From NCBI RefSeq assembly GCF_000733475.1, contig NZ_JPFK01000003.1, positions 248,001 to 312,000 on the forward strand: a stretch of 64,000 nt of DNA, read 5' to 3'. The notes beneath the pieces are model-generated. The model made no database searches. It saw only the letters and a program-made list of their open reading frames with translations, and was not told the origin of the DNA. The position numbers and the translations under genes are program-made. This DNA comes from Mangrovimonas yunxiaonensis (GTDB lineage: Bacteria > Bacteroidota > Bacteroidia > Flavobacteriales > Flavobacteriaceae). This document shows positions 51,101 to 58,959 of this stretch, in pieces; the first letter of the stretch is position 1; each line of letters begins with the position of its first letter.

Positions 51101-51340
51101 TTCCCACATATCTTCCATATACTTATTTGGCGGAAGTCCCTTGCTGTAACGCTCCATCTTGGAAAGCCCTTCTTCTGAGTTTTTATAAGGGCTATTCTCT
51201 AAGTTTTCTTTGTGTAACGCTTTAATTTTGGCTACCTGAGCAACCTCTTCGGTGTTCGAACCCTTGTTATTAAAAACAATAGAAACTGCAGCAATTACCG
51301 CAACTATCGCTATAAACAGAATGGGTAATTTTTTTTTCAT
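48152..51340 (-). CDS. Large secreted beta-propeller (VPS10/sortilin-like) protein with inserted PA domain and T9SS signal
   Basis: Length 1062 aa. An N-terminal TM-like signal (ILFIAIVAVIAAVSIVF) and a helical pro-region (residues ~30-120) precede propeller repeats with the BNR/Asp-box pattern (VWKSTDGGETW, GLYKSVDDGATW, LFKSTNAGTSW, WYTNDGGSTW). Residues ~246-380 form a PA domain (VSGKIALIRRGDCPFVAKVKNAQ) inserted into a propeller blade. The C-terminal ~85 residues (VKLFPTVSHGEFTI...GVYLAKMINNNVEETKKFIIK) are a type A T9SS sorting domain. The protein is exported by T9SS to the cell surface or medium; the ligand is unknown. It lies downstream of a 44-aa gene and dgt. Confidence 0.85.
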   Translation of the reverse strand: MKKKLPILFIAIVAVIAAVSIVFNNKGSNTEEVAQVAKIKALHKENLENSPYKNSEEGLSKMERYSKGLPPNKYMEDMWELTMNPELGYPTVENIETIIEDREQTFLNALSSGRVPGDAVDNGWQERGPNNVGGRTRAVMFDPNDPTDETVYAGGVSGGLWVNINISNPASVWRRVDLPENLNVSSIAYDPNDTSVFYVGTGESYVGHTKGSISGNGVWKSTDGGETWNNVFGGRTGDSFFQASSTLTINSPGSIAADYATFPTSNFGSEIINPITSNLVVVNDASATPTLGCDPLVNGAQVSGKIALIRRGDCPFVAKVKNAQDAGAIAAIVMNNIDGTPIAMGGSDPTITIPAVMISKDDGDLIEAALQSGAVNGTLNPDSGSFTAINVPGVQHVNDLVVRNNGGNSEIYLAASDAIYGTPNASTVQGGLTFGLYKSVDDGATWTRMAMPTTPNGNEYALNDIEIGADNTIWVASTSSKVFGDGGGTIFSSNDGITFTVKHSFNGSRTQIATSPTDANKIFVLGEGNSTTPVFMFKTDDGFATTTNMALPNDADTNIDANDFTRGQAFFDLAIAVDPNNENNLYTGGIDLFKSTNAGTSWSQFSHWYGGFGHQEVHADQHGIAFGHNNSNKVVFGNDGGVYYSSNGGTTTTARNNGYNVTQFYSVGVAPAADGEHFAGGTQDNGTQFFGDAATGINSSVEVQGGDGAAVMFDQVGTDTYYITNYVYNNNINKRNLGTGAVTSLNSENTNRGSFICEQALDSNLDILYTNYSYDGNYIVRRYNHSSFFISRTNLTDDLLTSTPTALTVSPYTTNSTKLMVGTVLGDLLLVENANGNSPTWTDISGPSFVGSVSDIEFGQTENDIFVTMYNYGVNNIWYTNDGGSTWALKDGDLPDMPVLTILQNPLRLEEVIIGTDVGVWYTNNFDDASPNWQSAYNGMSYVKVIDLDVRDDNMVFAATHGRGIFSGQFTMDALSVNETAETLSGVKLFPTVSHGEFTIKSEKAYGKTDLVVYGISGRQVYSTQFDLNSTGKVFNLRLPSGVYLAKMINNNVEETKKFIIK

Positions 51341-51379
51341 TCTTAGCTAGATTTGTTTAATTAGTTATAAAATAGTCAA

Positions 51380-51387
51380 CAAATATA
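51380..51387 (-). promoter_or_regulatory. -7 promoter box of the T9SS cargo gene
   Basis: On the minus strand TATATTTG matches TAnnTTTG, 39 nt before the ATG at 51340. No clear -33 was seen. The 116-nt gap to the 44-aa gene is otherwise AT-rich. Confidence 0.6.
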
Positions 51388-51456
51388 GTAAATTATGAAA
51401 GTTTTTTTTAACTAATACGCTGTTTTAACTAATTTATTTCAAAGGCCATTTTGCAT

Positions 51457-51591
51457 TTACTCATCAAACACCGAATCGGTATAATATTCCTGGTTTTCTA
51501 ACTGATTGTCACTTTCATTAAGCTCGACAAACACCAAAGCAAACGCAAATAGTACAAAGAGAATAACAAGTACGTTAAAAAGTTTTTTCAT
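51457..51591 (-). CDS. Small membrane-anchored peptide (44 aa)
   Basis: ATG at 51591 to TAA gives 44 residues. A basic start and one TM helix (MKKLFNVLVILFVLFAFALV) are followed by an acidic tail (FVELNESDNQLENQEYYTDS). It lies 60 nt downstream of dgt on the same strand. The KK-hydrophobic N-terminus and acidic C-terminus are typical of small membrane peptides or unprocessed secreted peptides. No family is recognised. Existence is likely from its composition, but not proved. Confidence 0.55.
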   Translation of the reverse strand: MKKLFNVLVILFVLFAFALVFVELNESDNQLENQEYYTDSVFDE

Positions 51592-51651
51592 TTAAAAAAT
51601 ATTGATTTGGGACTTAAAAAAAGACAACCCTAATATTTACAAAAGTAAGAA

Positions 51652-52995
51652 TCACAGGTTTTGCCCCATTAATTTAGCGTGCATGTCCTTGGCCTTTCCA
51701 TCGGATAGTTTTGAAATGTAGTTACAAACAGACATGAGGTTATCATACGGTTTATCATGGTCTAAACACACGGTGTCTGGCAGGGACTTTAATATTAAGG
51801 CATCAAAATTTGTTAGGGTTCCATGGTGTTTATTCTCTATTGTTTTGGTATACACCCCCAACAGTTTATTAATAACCTCATAGCCTACTATTTCTTTATC
51901 GATTACCTCTTTTGATTGGTAGATTCTTATAATACTAATATCTATAATATCTTTAATCTGGGCCTGGTATTTACATTTGTCCATTAAAGCATGTTCAAAC
52001 GTATTGTTTAAAATATCTGTTTCGTGCTTTAAAAACATATCTACCGCCTCGTTTATCAAGGTGTTTATCGCTAGAGCCCGCAAATAACTTATACGATCCT
52101 GAGTATTGGAAAGCTGTTGGTATTTTCCAGAGTTAATGCTATCCCGCACTAAATTAATTAAGTATTCTAAAGCATAAGCTTCTTCAATTAAACCTAAATT
52201 AATCCCATCTTCAAAATCGATAATGGTATAGCAAATATCATCGGCAGCCTCTACCAAATAAGCCAAAGGGTGACGGGAAAAGCTTACACTTCCGTTTTTC
52301 CCGGTACTCATTAAACCTAATTCCTGAGCAACATCAATAAACACTTCTTTCTCCGATTGAAAAAACCCATATTTCTTGTCGGCTATATGAGTTGTTGGTT
52401 TTTTTGGCAACGACTCTTTGGGGTATTTCATAAAGGCGCCTAAAGTAGCATAACTTAACCGGAGGCCGCCTGCTCGCCCTTCTCTGCTTTCGGTTAAAAT
52501 TTTAAACCCATTGGCATTGCCTTCAAAATGGCATAGATCCTGGTATTCTTCAGAGGTCATTAAGGGTTTAAAAACACGTCCTGCACCATCCTTAAAAAAT
52601 CCCCCTATGGCCTTTTCGCCAGAGTGTCCAAATGGTGGGTTCCCTATATCATGGGCCAAAGCGGCGGCGGCTACAATAGCTCCAAAGTCGTTGGCCTGGT
52701 AACCGTGAACCGTATTTAAATGTGGGTATTTCTCCAACAGCTTGGCTCCAACTTTTCGGCCTAGGGTTCTGGCCACCACACTTACCTCTAAGCTATGGGT
52801 TAGCCGTGTATGCACAAAATCGGTTTTAGACAATGGCACCACTTGGGTCTTGTCTTGAAGGCTTCTAAATTCTGAAGAGAAAATAATGCGGTCATAATCC
52901 ACCTCAAACCCCAAACGGGTTTCATCTTGTTCTTTTCTTAACCGCTTATTGGTATCGCCAAAACGCTTTAACGAGAGTAATTGTTCCCAGTTCAT
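51652..52995 (-). CDS. dgt: dGTP triphosphohydrolase (dNTPase, HD superfamily)
   Basis: Length 447 aa. The HD metal site is built from HTRLTHSLEVS and AALAHDIGNPPFGHSGE, and the distal Asp is in VEAADDICYTIID. The N-terminal DYDRIIFSSEFRSLQDKTQVVPL is the family start. The enzyme hydrolyses dGTP or other dNTPs to nucleosides and triphosphate, setting dNTP pools opposite to ribonucleotide reductase (nrdA at 61464). It is divergent from the TonB receptor gene at 53185; the 189-nt gap carries Pho-like repeats. Confidence 0.93.
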   Translation of the reverse strand: MNWEQLLSLKRFGDTNKRLRKEQDETRLGFEVDYDRIIFSSEFRSLQDKTQVVPLSKTDFVHTRLTHSLEVSVVARTLGRKVGAKLLEKYPHLNTVHGYQANDFGAIVAAAALAHDIGNPPFGHSGEKAIGGFFKDGAGRVFKPLMTSEEYQDLCHFEGNANGFKILTESREGRAGGLRLSYATLGAFMKYPKESLPKKPTTHIADKKYGFFQSEKEVFIDVAQELGLMSTGKNGSVSFSRHPLAYLVEAADDICYTIIDFEDGINLGLIEEAYALEYLINLVRDSINSGKYQQLSNTQDRISYLRALAINTLINEAVDMFLKHETDILNNTFEHALMDKCKYQAQIKDIIDISIIRIYQSKEVIDKEIVGYEVINKLLGVYTKTIENKHHGTLTNFDALILKSLPDTVCLDHDKPYDNLMSVCNYISKLSDGKAKDMHAKLMGQNL

Positions 52996-53029
52996 TTTTA
53001 CACTTTAAAAGGTGCAAGATAACCATTTC

Positions 53030-53092
53030 AATGTTAAATTAACGTTTACTAATTGTCCAAAAACTGGTACTGCTTAACATTTATGAAACCTT
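53030..53092 (+). promoter_or_regulatory. Heptamer repeats between dgt and the TonB receptor gene (weak Pho-box-like)
   Basis: On the minus strand AAACGTT-AATT-TAACATT (53047-53030) and on the plus strand TAACATT-TATG-AAACCTT (53075-53092) both show two heptamers with 4-nt spacers, i.e. an 11-bp period. They are weaker than the arrays at 58726 and 58890. A near -7 box, TTTCTTTG, lies at 53144-53151. Confidence 0.35.
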
Positions 53093-53184
53093 ATCGTCAC
53101 ACAGGTTTAATTCCCAATTAACCTAGACTTTACAGTGTAGCTGTTTCTTTGCGCCATAATTTAATAGCAATTTACTATCATTTA

Positions 53185-56022
53185 ATGAAACATCTAATTT
53201 TAACTCTATTCCTTTCGTTTGGAATAGCAACATTTGCCCAGCAAACTGGCTCAATCGTTGGGAAATTAACCGATAAAGAAGCAAGTGGAGAGCCTTTATC
53301 CTTTGCCAACATTCTTATAAAAGGCACCATTAAAGGTACCACATCGGATTACGATGGACTATATGCCCTTAACGACTTAGAACCGGGCACCTATACTTTA
53401 ATATTTAGCTTTGTAGGATACGAAACCCAAGAAATAGAAGTCCTAGTAGAACCTGGGAAAGTAACCAATATTAATGTGCCTTTAGGCGCAAATGCCGCAG
53501 CTCTAGACGAGATTGTAATCACAACCACTACCAGAAAAGACAGTGAAGTCGCTTTATTGTTAGAACAGAAAAAAGCGGTGTCGTTAGAAACATCTATAGG
53601 AGCAGAAGAACTGTCAAGAAAAGGAGCTAGCGATGCAGCTGCAGCAGTTACCAAAATATCTGGTATTGTAAAAGAAGAAAGTTCAGGAAACGTTTTTGTT
53701 CGTGGTTTAGGAGATCGTTACAACATGACTTCGTTAAATGGACTACCAATTCCATCGAACAACACCTCTAAAAAGAACATTAATTTAGAGCTTTTCGATA
53801 CTGAGATTATAGAATCTATTGGGGTAGACAAAACTTACAACGCTATAAACTATGGCGATTTTGGTGGTGCAAACATCAATATTCTATCTAAAAACTATAC
53901 CGGCAAAGGCTTTGCTCAAGTAGACATAAAATCGGGTGTAAACACAGCCGCTATTGGTGCCGATGATTTTTACACAACCGATGGCCCAAACTTTACAGGG
54001 TTTTATAACGAAGAGATTCCTAACTCGCCTTTCACCAACGACTTTAACACAAGTTTCGACAGATCGAGAGCGGGCACACCTTTAAACTCAGCTATAGCCC
54101 TTAAAGGAGGAGACTCTTACGATGTTGGTGAAGACTCTAAATTCTCCTTTTTTGTAGTAGGTTCTTTCGACAATGGCTACTCCTACAGAGAGGGGATTAA
54201 CAATGGTGCCCCTAACTTAAACAGTGGCTTACCAAACTCCGAATACAACTTCGACAAGTTCAGCTATAAGACAGCTACAACTTTAATGGGGAACTTAGGG
54301 TTTAACATGGACGATCACTCTAAGCTTAGGTACAACTTTTTAATGTTGAACAATTCTGAACAAAAACTAGAAGAATTTAACGGGATTTTAGACCGTGAAG
54401 ACGACGCTCCAGAAGGCGGCGGGTTTATTAGACGTTCTACTTTTGAAAGAACCACTTTAATGATTCACCAATTATTAGGAGACCACGAATTGTCTGACAG
54501 ACTTGACGTAAACTGGGCCATTGGATATAACGACATGACCAACTTGGTACCAGACAGACGCCAAAACACCCTATTGCCTTATAACAATAATCAACCAAAC
54601 GGCCCAAAATCGTTTAGATTGGTATCGGCAGCTTCTGCTAACCACCGTTTTTTCCAAGAGCTAACCGAAGACGAACTAGTTGCCAACATAGCTACTAGCT
54701 TTAAGTTTAGCAAGAACGAAGAAGAAGAATTTAACGGCAAAATAACTTTAGGATATAACGGTAGATTTAAAAATGTAAACTTTGAATCGACCCAATTCAA
54801 TTACCAATTCCTAAACCCTAACTCGCAACCTTTTGTAGACCCTTACAATATTGATGCCTACTTTAACGAGTACAACACAACCTCTGGCTACTACCAAATA
54901 AGAACCTTTAGAGGAACCGCTTCGTTAGCAGGTGCATTAGATCCACAAACCTATGGTGGCGAGCAACTAATCCATGCTGGATTTGCCACTTTAGAATACA
55001 AGTTGACACCTAAATTCACTCTTTTTGCTGGATTTAGAGTTGAGCAAATTGTGCAAAACATCGACTGGAACACCGTTATTCAAGGTATAGGAGAAAACGA
55101 ACTCGACACCTTTGAATGGTTGCCTTCTTTAGCCTTAAAATATGAATTGAACGACAAGAACAACCTAAGGTTTGCCGCAAGTAAAACGTATACATTACCA
55201 CAGTTTAAAGAAAGAGCCCCTTTCTTATTTCAAGAAGAAATCAATCAAGATTCTTTTGGTAATCAATACTTAACCAACTCCGAAAACTATAACGTAGATC
55301 TTAGATGGGAGTTTTTCCCTACAAAAAACGAGATTATCTCATTAGGCGTTTTTGGCAAGCAAATTAACAATGCTATTAATAAGTACTTGGTGGTTTCTGC
55401 CGCCAATAACCTAAGCTATGCCAATACTGGTGATGCTACTGCATTTGGAGCAGAACTTGAAGTGAGAAAAAACATTCTTCAACTTGAAAAAACAGTTAAC
55501 GAAACAAGCTTAGAATCTAGATTGTCTGGTGGGTTAAATGTGTCGTATTTAAACACCAACCAAGACTTAGACTCTAAAAAAGTAAATGAAGAAACTGGTT
55601 ACTCTGCAGCCTTTACAAATACCGAAGCCGCTTTAGAAGGTGCATCAGACCTTATTTTAAATGCCGACCTAAGTTACTACACCGAATTAGCTCCAGATAA
55701 AAACCTAAGAGCAACCGTGGTTGGGAACTACTTTTCAGATCGCATTTACGCTCTTGGTAGCACAGGTCGTGGTCACTTAGTAGACCAAGGGTACATCTCA
55801 TTAGACTTTATCGCAAAAGCTGCTTTAAGCAAGCGCTTTAGCTTAGGCTTAACAGTAAACAACATTTTAAACCCTTTAATAGAAAGAACCAACGAAAATG
55901 CTGAAGGTGATTTAGACACCAACAACCCAGCCATTTCGGCATTCCTTGAAAAGGGCCCAATTACAACTTTATCTTATAAAAAAGGTACGAACGCGAGTTT
56001 AACCCTTTCTTATAAATTTTAA
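53185..56022 (+). CDS. TonB-dependent outer-membrane receptor with carboxypeptidase-regulatory domain
   Basis: The frame extends to a TTG at 53149, but the ATG at 53185 gives a proper signal peptide (MKHLILTLFLSFGIATFAQ), leaving 945 aa. The N-terminal beta-sandwich (residues ~20-105, GSIVGKLTDKEASGEPLSFANILIKGTIKGTTSDYDG) is the CarboxypepD_reg-like domain. The plug starts LDEIVITTTTRKD and carries FVRGLGDRYNMTSLNGLPIPS. The barrel ends in NASLTLSYKF. It has no SusD partner; the duplicated lipoprotein 67 nt downstream is its probable surface partner. Linkage to the PiT transporter suggests a phosphorus compound as substrate, which is inference. Confidence 0.88.
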   Translation: MKHLILTLFLSFGIATFAQQTGSIVGKLTDKEASGEPLSFANILIKGTIKGTTSDYDGLYALNDLEPGTYTLIFSFVGYETQEIEVLVEPGKVTNINVPLGANAAALDEIVITTTTRKDSEVALLLEQKKAVSLETSIGAEELSRKGASDAAAAVTKISGIVKEESSGNVFVRGLGDRYNMTSLNGLPIPSNNTSKKNINLELFDTEIIESIGVDKTYNAINYGDFGGANINILSKNYTGKGFAQVDIKSGVNTAAIGADDFYTTDGPNFTGFYNEEIPNSPFTNDFNTSFDRSRAGTPLNSAIALKGGDSYDVGEDSKFSFFVVGSFDNGYSYREGINNGAPNLNSGLPNSEYNFDKFSYKTATTLMGNLGFNMDDHSKLRYNFLMLNNSEQKLEEFNGILDREDDAPEGGGFIRRSTFERTTLMIHQLLGDHELSDRLDVNWAIGYNDMTNLVPDRRQNTLLPYNNNQPNGPKSFRLVSAASANHRFFQELTEDELVANIATSFKFSKNEEEEFNGKITLGYNGRFKNVNFESTQFNYQFLNPNSQPFVDPYNIDAYFNEYNTTSGYYQIRTFRGTASLAGALDPQTYGGEQLIHAGFATLEYKLTPKFTLFAGFRVEQIVQNIDWNTVIQGIGENELDTFEWLPSLALKYELNDKNNLRFAASKTYTLPQFKERAPFLFQEEINQDSFGNQYLTNSENYNVDLRWEFFPTKNEIISLGVFGKQINNAINKYLVVSAANNLSYANTGDATAFGAELEVRKNILQLEKTVNETSLESRLSGGLNVSYLNTNQDLDSKKVNEETGYSAAFTNTEAALEGASDLILNADLSYYTELAPDKNLRATVVGNYFSDRIYALGSTGRGHLVDQGYISLDFIAKAALSKRFSLGLTVNNILNPLIERTNENAEGDLDTNNPAISAFLEKGPITTLSYKKGTNASLTLSYKF

Positions 56023-56089
56023 GACGCAAAAAAATTGCAATCGTGAATTTAAAAAACCACAATCTATTAATTATTAAACATTAAACACA

Positions 56090-58243
56090 ATGAAAAAAAC
56101 AATTTTTTCCTTTTTTGTTAGCGCATTGTCCCTTGCTTTTGTAGTGAGCTGTAGCAGTGATGACGACAACAACTCAACACCACCAAAAGTGGCTAGCGAG
56201 TTACTTGGTGAAGTAAACACAGCAACGTCTTTAGACGCTTCTATTGAATACTCTTTAACCGGAGCTTACATTGTAAAATCTGGTGCTTCTTTAACCATTC
56301 CTGCAGGAACTGTTATTAAAGCTACCGGTGGAACATCTGCCTACATCGCAGTAGAAAGAGGTGCCCAAATATTTGTAAACGGTACTGCTGCTGCTCCAGT
56401 AGTAATGACCTCTGCTAGCGACAACCCTGCTCCAGGCGATTGGGGTGGATTGGTAATTGCCGGTGATGCCCCAACAAACAAAGGTACAGATGTAACTACA
56501 GAAGTTGGTGACTTATTATACGGTGGTGCAGATGCTAACGATTCTTCAGGATCTATTAGATATTTAAGAGTTGAGTACACTGGTGCAACGTTCTCTAACG
56601 ATAAAGAATTTAATGGTCTTTCTTTATTTGGCGTTGGTGCTGGTACAACTGTAGAGTACGTACAATCTTATTTTGGTGGTGACGACGGTATCGAGTTCTT
56701 TGGTGGAACTGTAGACGGAAACTACTTAGTATCTTACGGAAGTGGTGATGACTCTATCGATTTTGCTGACGGATGGCAAGGAAATGGTACCAACTGGTAC
56801 ATTGCTAACGGTGCCAAAGCTGGTATTGAAGGCTCTAACAACGGAGATAACGGTAATGCAGAACCTACTACTACAACAACGTTAACAAACATTACTGTTG
56901 TAGGTCCTGTAACTGAAGGTGCCCTTTACTTTAAAGAAGGCGGTGGTAACTTTACTATCGATAACTTTTACGTAAGTGATATTGACTTAGGTGTTAAGGT
57001 AAAAGATACAGACGCTGAAGCCAACACTAGAATTGATAATGGTGATTTAACCATTACAAACATTCAGTTTGCCGATGTACAAGCAGGTTTTGAAGTTTCT
57101 GATTACCTTGGAACGAACACCAACTGGTATACCGAAGGTATTGCTACTGGTGCTGGTAACGGTGCGTCTTCTCCAGACTGGGCTGCTGGCTGGACTACTG
57201 GTTTAGACAACAGTGGTTCTGAGCAAGAAAATCTTGCTGGTCAAATAACAGGAAATGTAACATTAAACGCCAATACAGAGTACCTTTTAACAAGTGCTTT
57301 AATCGTAAAAGCTGGAGGAACCTTAAACATTCCTGCAGGAACTGTAATTAAAGCAACTGGTGGTACTGCCGCTTTTATAGGAGTTGAAAAAGGTGCACAA
57401 ATCTTTATTGATGGTGAAGCTGATGCTCCAGTAGTAATGACTTCTGGAAGTGCAACTCCTGCTCCTGGCGATTGGGGTGGATTGGTAATTGCTGGTAATG
57501 CTCCAACAAACAAAGGCACAGATGTAACTACAGAAGTTGGTGACTTATTATACGGTGGTGCAGATACTAACGATTCTTCAGGATCTATCAGATATTTAAG
57601 AGTTGAGTACACTGGTGCAACGTTCTCTAACGATAAAGAATTTAACGGTGTTTCTTTATTTGGTGTTGGTGCTGGTACAACTTTCGAATACGTACAGTCT
57701 TACAATGGTGGCGACGATGGTATCGAGTTCTTTGGTGGTACTGTAAACGGCAACCATTTAGTATCTATTGGTAGTGGCGACGACTCTATCGATTTTGCTG
57801 ACGGATGGCAAGGAAACGGTAGCTACTGGTACATTGCTAACGGTGCTAAAGCTGGTATTGAAGGCTCTAACAACGGAGACAACGGTAATGCACAGCCTGT
57901 AACTACCACAACATTATCTAACATTACAATTGTAGGTCCTGTAACAGAAGGTGCCCTTTACTTTAAAGAAGGTGGTGGTAACTTTACCATAGACAATTTT
58001 TACACTTACGGTATCGATTTAGGTGTGAAAGTTAAAGATACAGACGCTGAAGCTAACACAAGAATTGACAATGGTGATTTAACCATTACAAACATCCAAT
58101 TCGATGCTCCTGCTGCTGGGTTCATGGCTACTGATTACCTTGGAACCAACACAGACTTCTACACAGAAGGAACGACTACTGGTGCCGGAAATGGTGCTGC
58201 TATGCCAGACTGGACTGCTGGATGGACTTTAGCATTAGAATAA
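56090..58243 (+). CDS. Internally duplicated beta-helix-like lipoprotein paired with the TonB receptor
   Basis: Length 717 aa. Lipobox VVSCSSDDD (Cys21) with the acidic residues typical of surface-exported Bacteroidota lipoproteins. Two near-identical halves (residues ~40-370 and ~385-715) follow. Each half has IPAGTVIKATGG, APGDWGGLVIAG, YGGADxNDSSGSIRYLRVEYTGA, DDGIEFFGGTV and EGALYFKEGGGNFTIDNFY, in the same order. The Gly/Asn/Asp turns suggest a parallel beta-helix, with Asp-rich loops that could bind Ca2+. It probably captures ligand for the receptor encoded upstream. No enzyme motif was recognised. Confidence 0.8.
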   Translation: MKKTIFSFFVSALSLAFVVSCSSDDDNNSTPPKVASELLGEVNTATSLDASIEYSLTGAYIVKSGASLTIPAGTVIKATGGTSAYIAVERGAQIFVNGTAAAPVVMTSASDNPAPGDWGGLVIAGDAPTNKGTDVTTEVGDLLYGGADANDSSGSIRYLRVEYTGATFSNDKEFNGLSLFGVGAGTTVEYVQSYFGGDDGIEFFGGTVDGNYLVSYGSGDDSIDFADGWQGNGTNWYIANGAKAGIEGSNNGDNGNAEPTTTTTLTNITVVGPVTEGALYFKEGGGNFTIDNFYVSDIDLGVKVKDTDAEANTRIDNGDLTITNIQFADVQAGFEVSDYLGTNTNWYTEGIATGAGNGASSPDWAAGWTTGLDNSGSEQENLAGQITGNVTLNANTEYLLTSALIVKAGGTLNIPAGTVIKATGGTAAFIGVEKGAQIFIDGEADAPVVMTSGSATPAPGDWGGLVIAGNAPTNKGTDVTTEVGDLLYGGADTNDSSGSIRYLRVEYTGATFSNDKEFNGVSLFGVGAGTTFEYVQSYNGGDDGIEFFGGTVNGNHLVSIGSGDDSIDFADGWQGNGSYWYIANGAKAGIEGSNNGDNGNAQPVTTTTLSNITIVGPVTEGALYFKEGGGNFTIDNFYTYGIDLGVKVKDTDAEANTRIDNGDLTITNIQFDAPAAGFMATDYLGTNTDFYTEGTTTGAGNGAAMPDWTAGWTLALE
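56438..58200 (+). repeat. Tandem internal duplication, period 1032 bp
   Basis: The first GATTGGGGTGG begins at 56438 and the second at 57470, 1032 bp (344 codons) apart. Long blocks, for example from 56473 and from 57505 on, are almost identical, with a few silent changes such as GGT/GGC. The duplication is therefore recent or kept uniform by gene conversion. Confidence 0.9.
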
Positions 58244-58264
58244 TCTAACAGATTTTTATTCCAT

Positions 58265-58298
58265 AAAAAAAGCTCCCGAAAATATCGGGAGCTTTTTT
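58265..58298. terminator. Bidirectional terminator between the lipoprotein and YwqK-like genes
   Basis: AAAAAAGCTCCCGA pairs with TCGGGAGCTTTTTT around AAATA. It serves both convergent genes. Confidence 0.93.
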
Positions 58299-58314
58299 AT
58301 TGAGGTTATTTTAG

Positions 58315-58677
58315 TTAATCTCTTACGGCTAATTTAGAAGTGTTTTTCCATTCGTTCACAACAGCTATTCTAGAGTCTTTATAATCCACTTCTTTTAAAG
58401 TATCTTCGGTCCAAAAGAACCACTTTCCTACTTTCTGACCATTATCGTATTCCCCAACGGCCAATTTATTACCTTGAAGATCAAAACTCGACCAGGTGCC
58501 TTCCAACTCGCCTTTTTTGTTAAAAAAACCGTGTTGTTTTACAACACCATTGTCATAATAGTAGGTCGCTTCAATTAAATCGCCTTTTTTTTCGTATTTT
58601 GGTTCAATAGTGGCATCGCTTTGAGCAAAGGTCAATCCAAAACTAAACACTAAAATAATTGATAATATATTTTTCAT
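58315..58677 (-). CDS. Secreted MORN-like/YwqK-family protein
   Basis: Length 120 aa with a signal peptide (IILVFSFGLTFAQ). Repeats of the MORN/YwqK type follow: YYYDNGVVKQHGFFNKKGELEGTWSSFD, GNKLAVGEYDNGQKVGKWFFW. Automated naming would call it a YwqK-family antitoxin, but the signal peptide and lack of a toxin gene argue for a periplasmic or surface repeat protein. It is divergent from the PiT gene, and a four-unit heptamer array sits 49 nt upstream of its start, so it may share that regulation. Confidence 0.75.
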   Translation of the reverse strand: MKNILSIILVFSFGLTFAQSDATIEPKYEKKGDLIEATYYYDNGVVKQHGFFNKKGELEGTWSSFDLQGNKLAVGEYDNGQKVGKWFFWTEDTLKEVDYKDSRIAVVNEWKNTSKLAVRD

Positions 58678-58725
58678 GATGCATGAGGTTTATGATTCGT
58701 TTCTATAACAAATATAGCATTTAAT

Positions 58726-58765
58726 TTACATTAATGAAACATTTACGTAACATTAATTTAACATT
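58726..58765. promoter_or_regulatory. Four-unit Pho-box-like direct repeat array
   Basis: Heptamers TTACATT (58726), AAACATT (58737), TAACATT (58748) and TAACATT (58759) occur with 4-nt spacers, an exact 11-bp period. This is the 7-4-7 architecture of PhoB/PhoP operators. The array lies in the divergent region between the YwqK-like gene and the PiT gene. Confidence 0.6.
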
Positions 58766-58889
58766 GAAAGCGCAAAGCACTAAAAAACAAAGCGTTAAAC
58801 CAACAAAAAAACTAACTTTTAATACGCACACCCACTAAATGCATGCCAGTGCCCGCCCAAAATTAAAGTTGAAATTTTGATTAAGAACA

Positions 58890-58918
58890 TAACATTAGCT
58901 TAACATAACATTTTCAGT
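58890..58918 (+). promoter_or_regulatory. Second Pho-box-like repeat at the PiT promoter
   Basis: TAACATT (58890-58896) and TAACATA (58901-58907), with a weak third unit TTTCAGT (58912-58918), share the 11-bp period. A near-consensus -7 box GAAATTTG lies at 58926-58933, so the repeats sit where a PhoB-type activator would contact polymerase. Confidence 0.55.
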
Positions 58919-58959
58919 AATGTTGGAAATTTGCTGATTGATAATTTTTATTGAATTCG

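Noticed and set aside
53149-53184. TTG start for the TonB receptor
   Set aside because: The TTG is part of the likely -7 box region; the ATG at 53185 gives a clean signal peptide.
56438-58200. CRISPR or mobile repeat
   Set aside because: The repeat is a 1032-bp in-frame protein domain duplication, with no short spacers, terminal inverted repeats or transposase.
58315-58677. Antitoxin of a toxin-antitoxin pair
   Set aside because: YwqK-type repeats are present, but the protein has a signal peptide and no toxin gene lies beside it.
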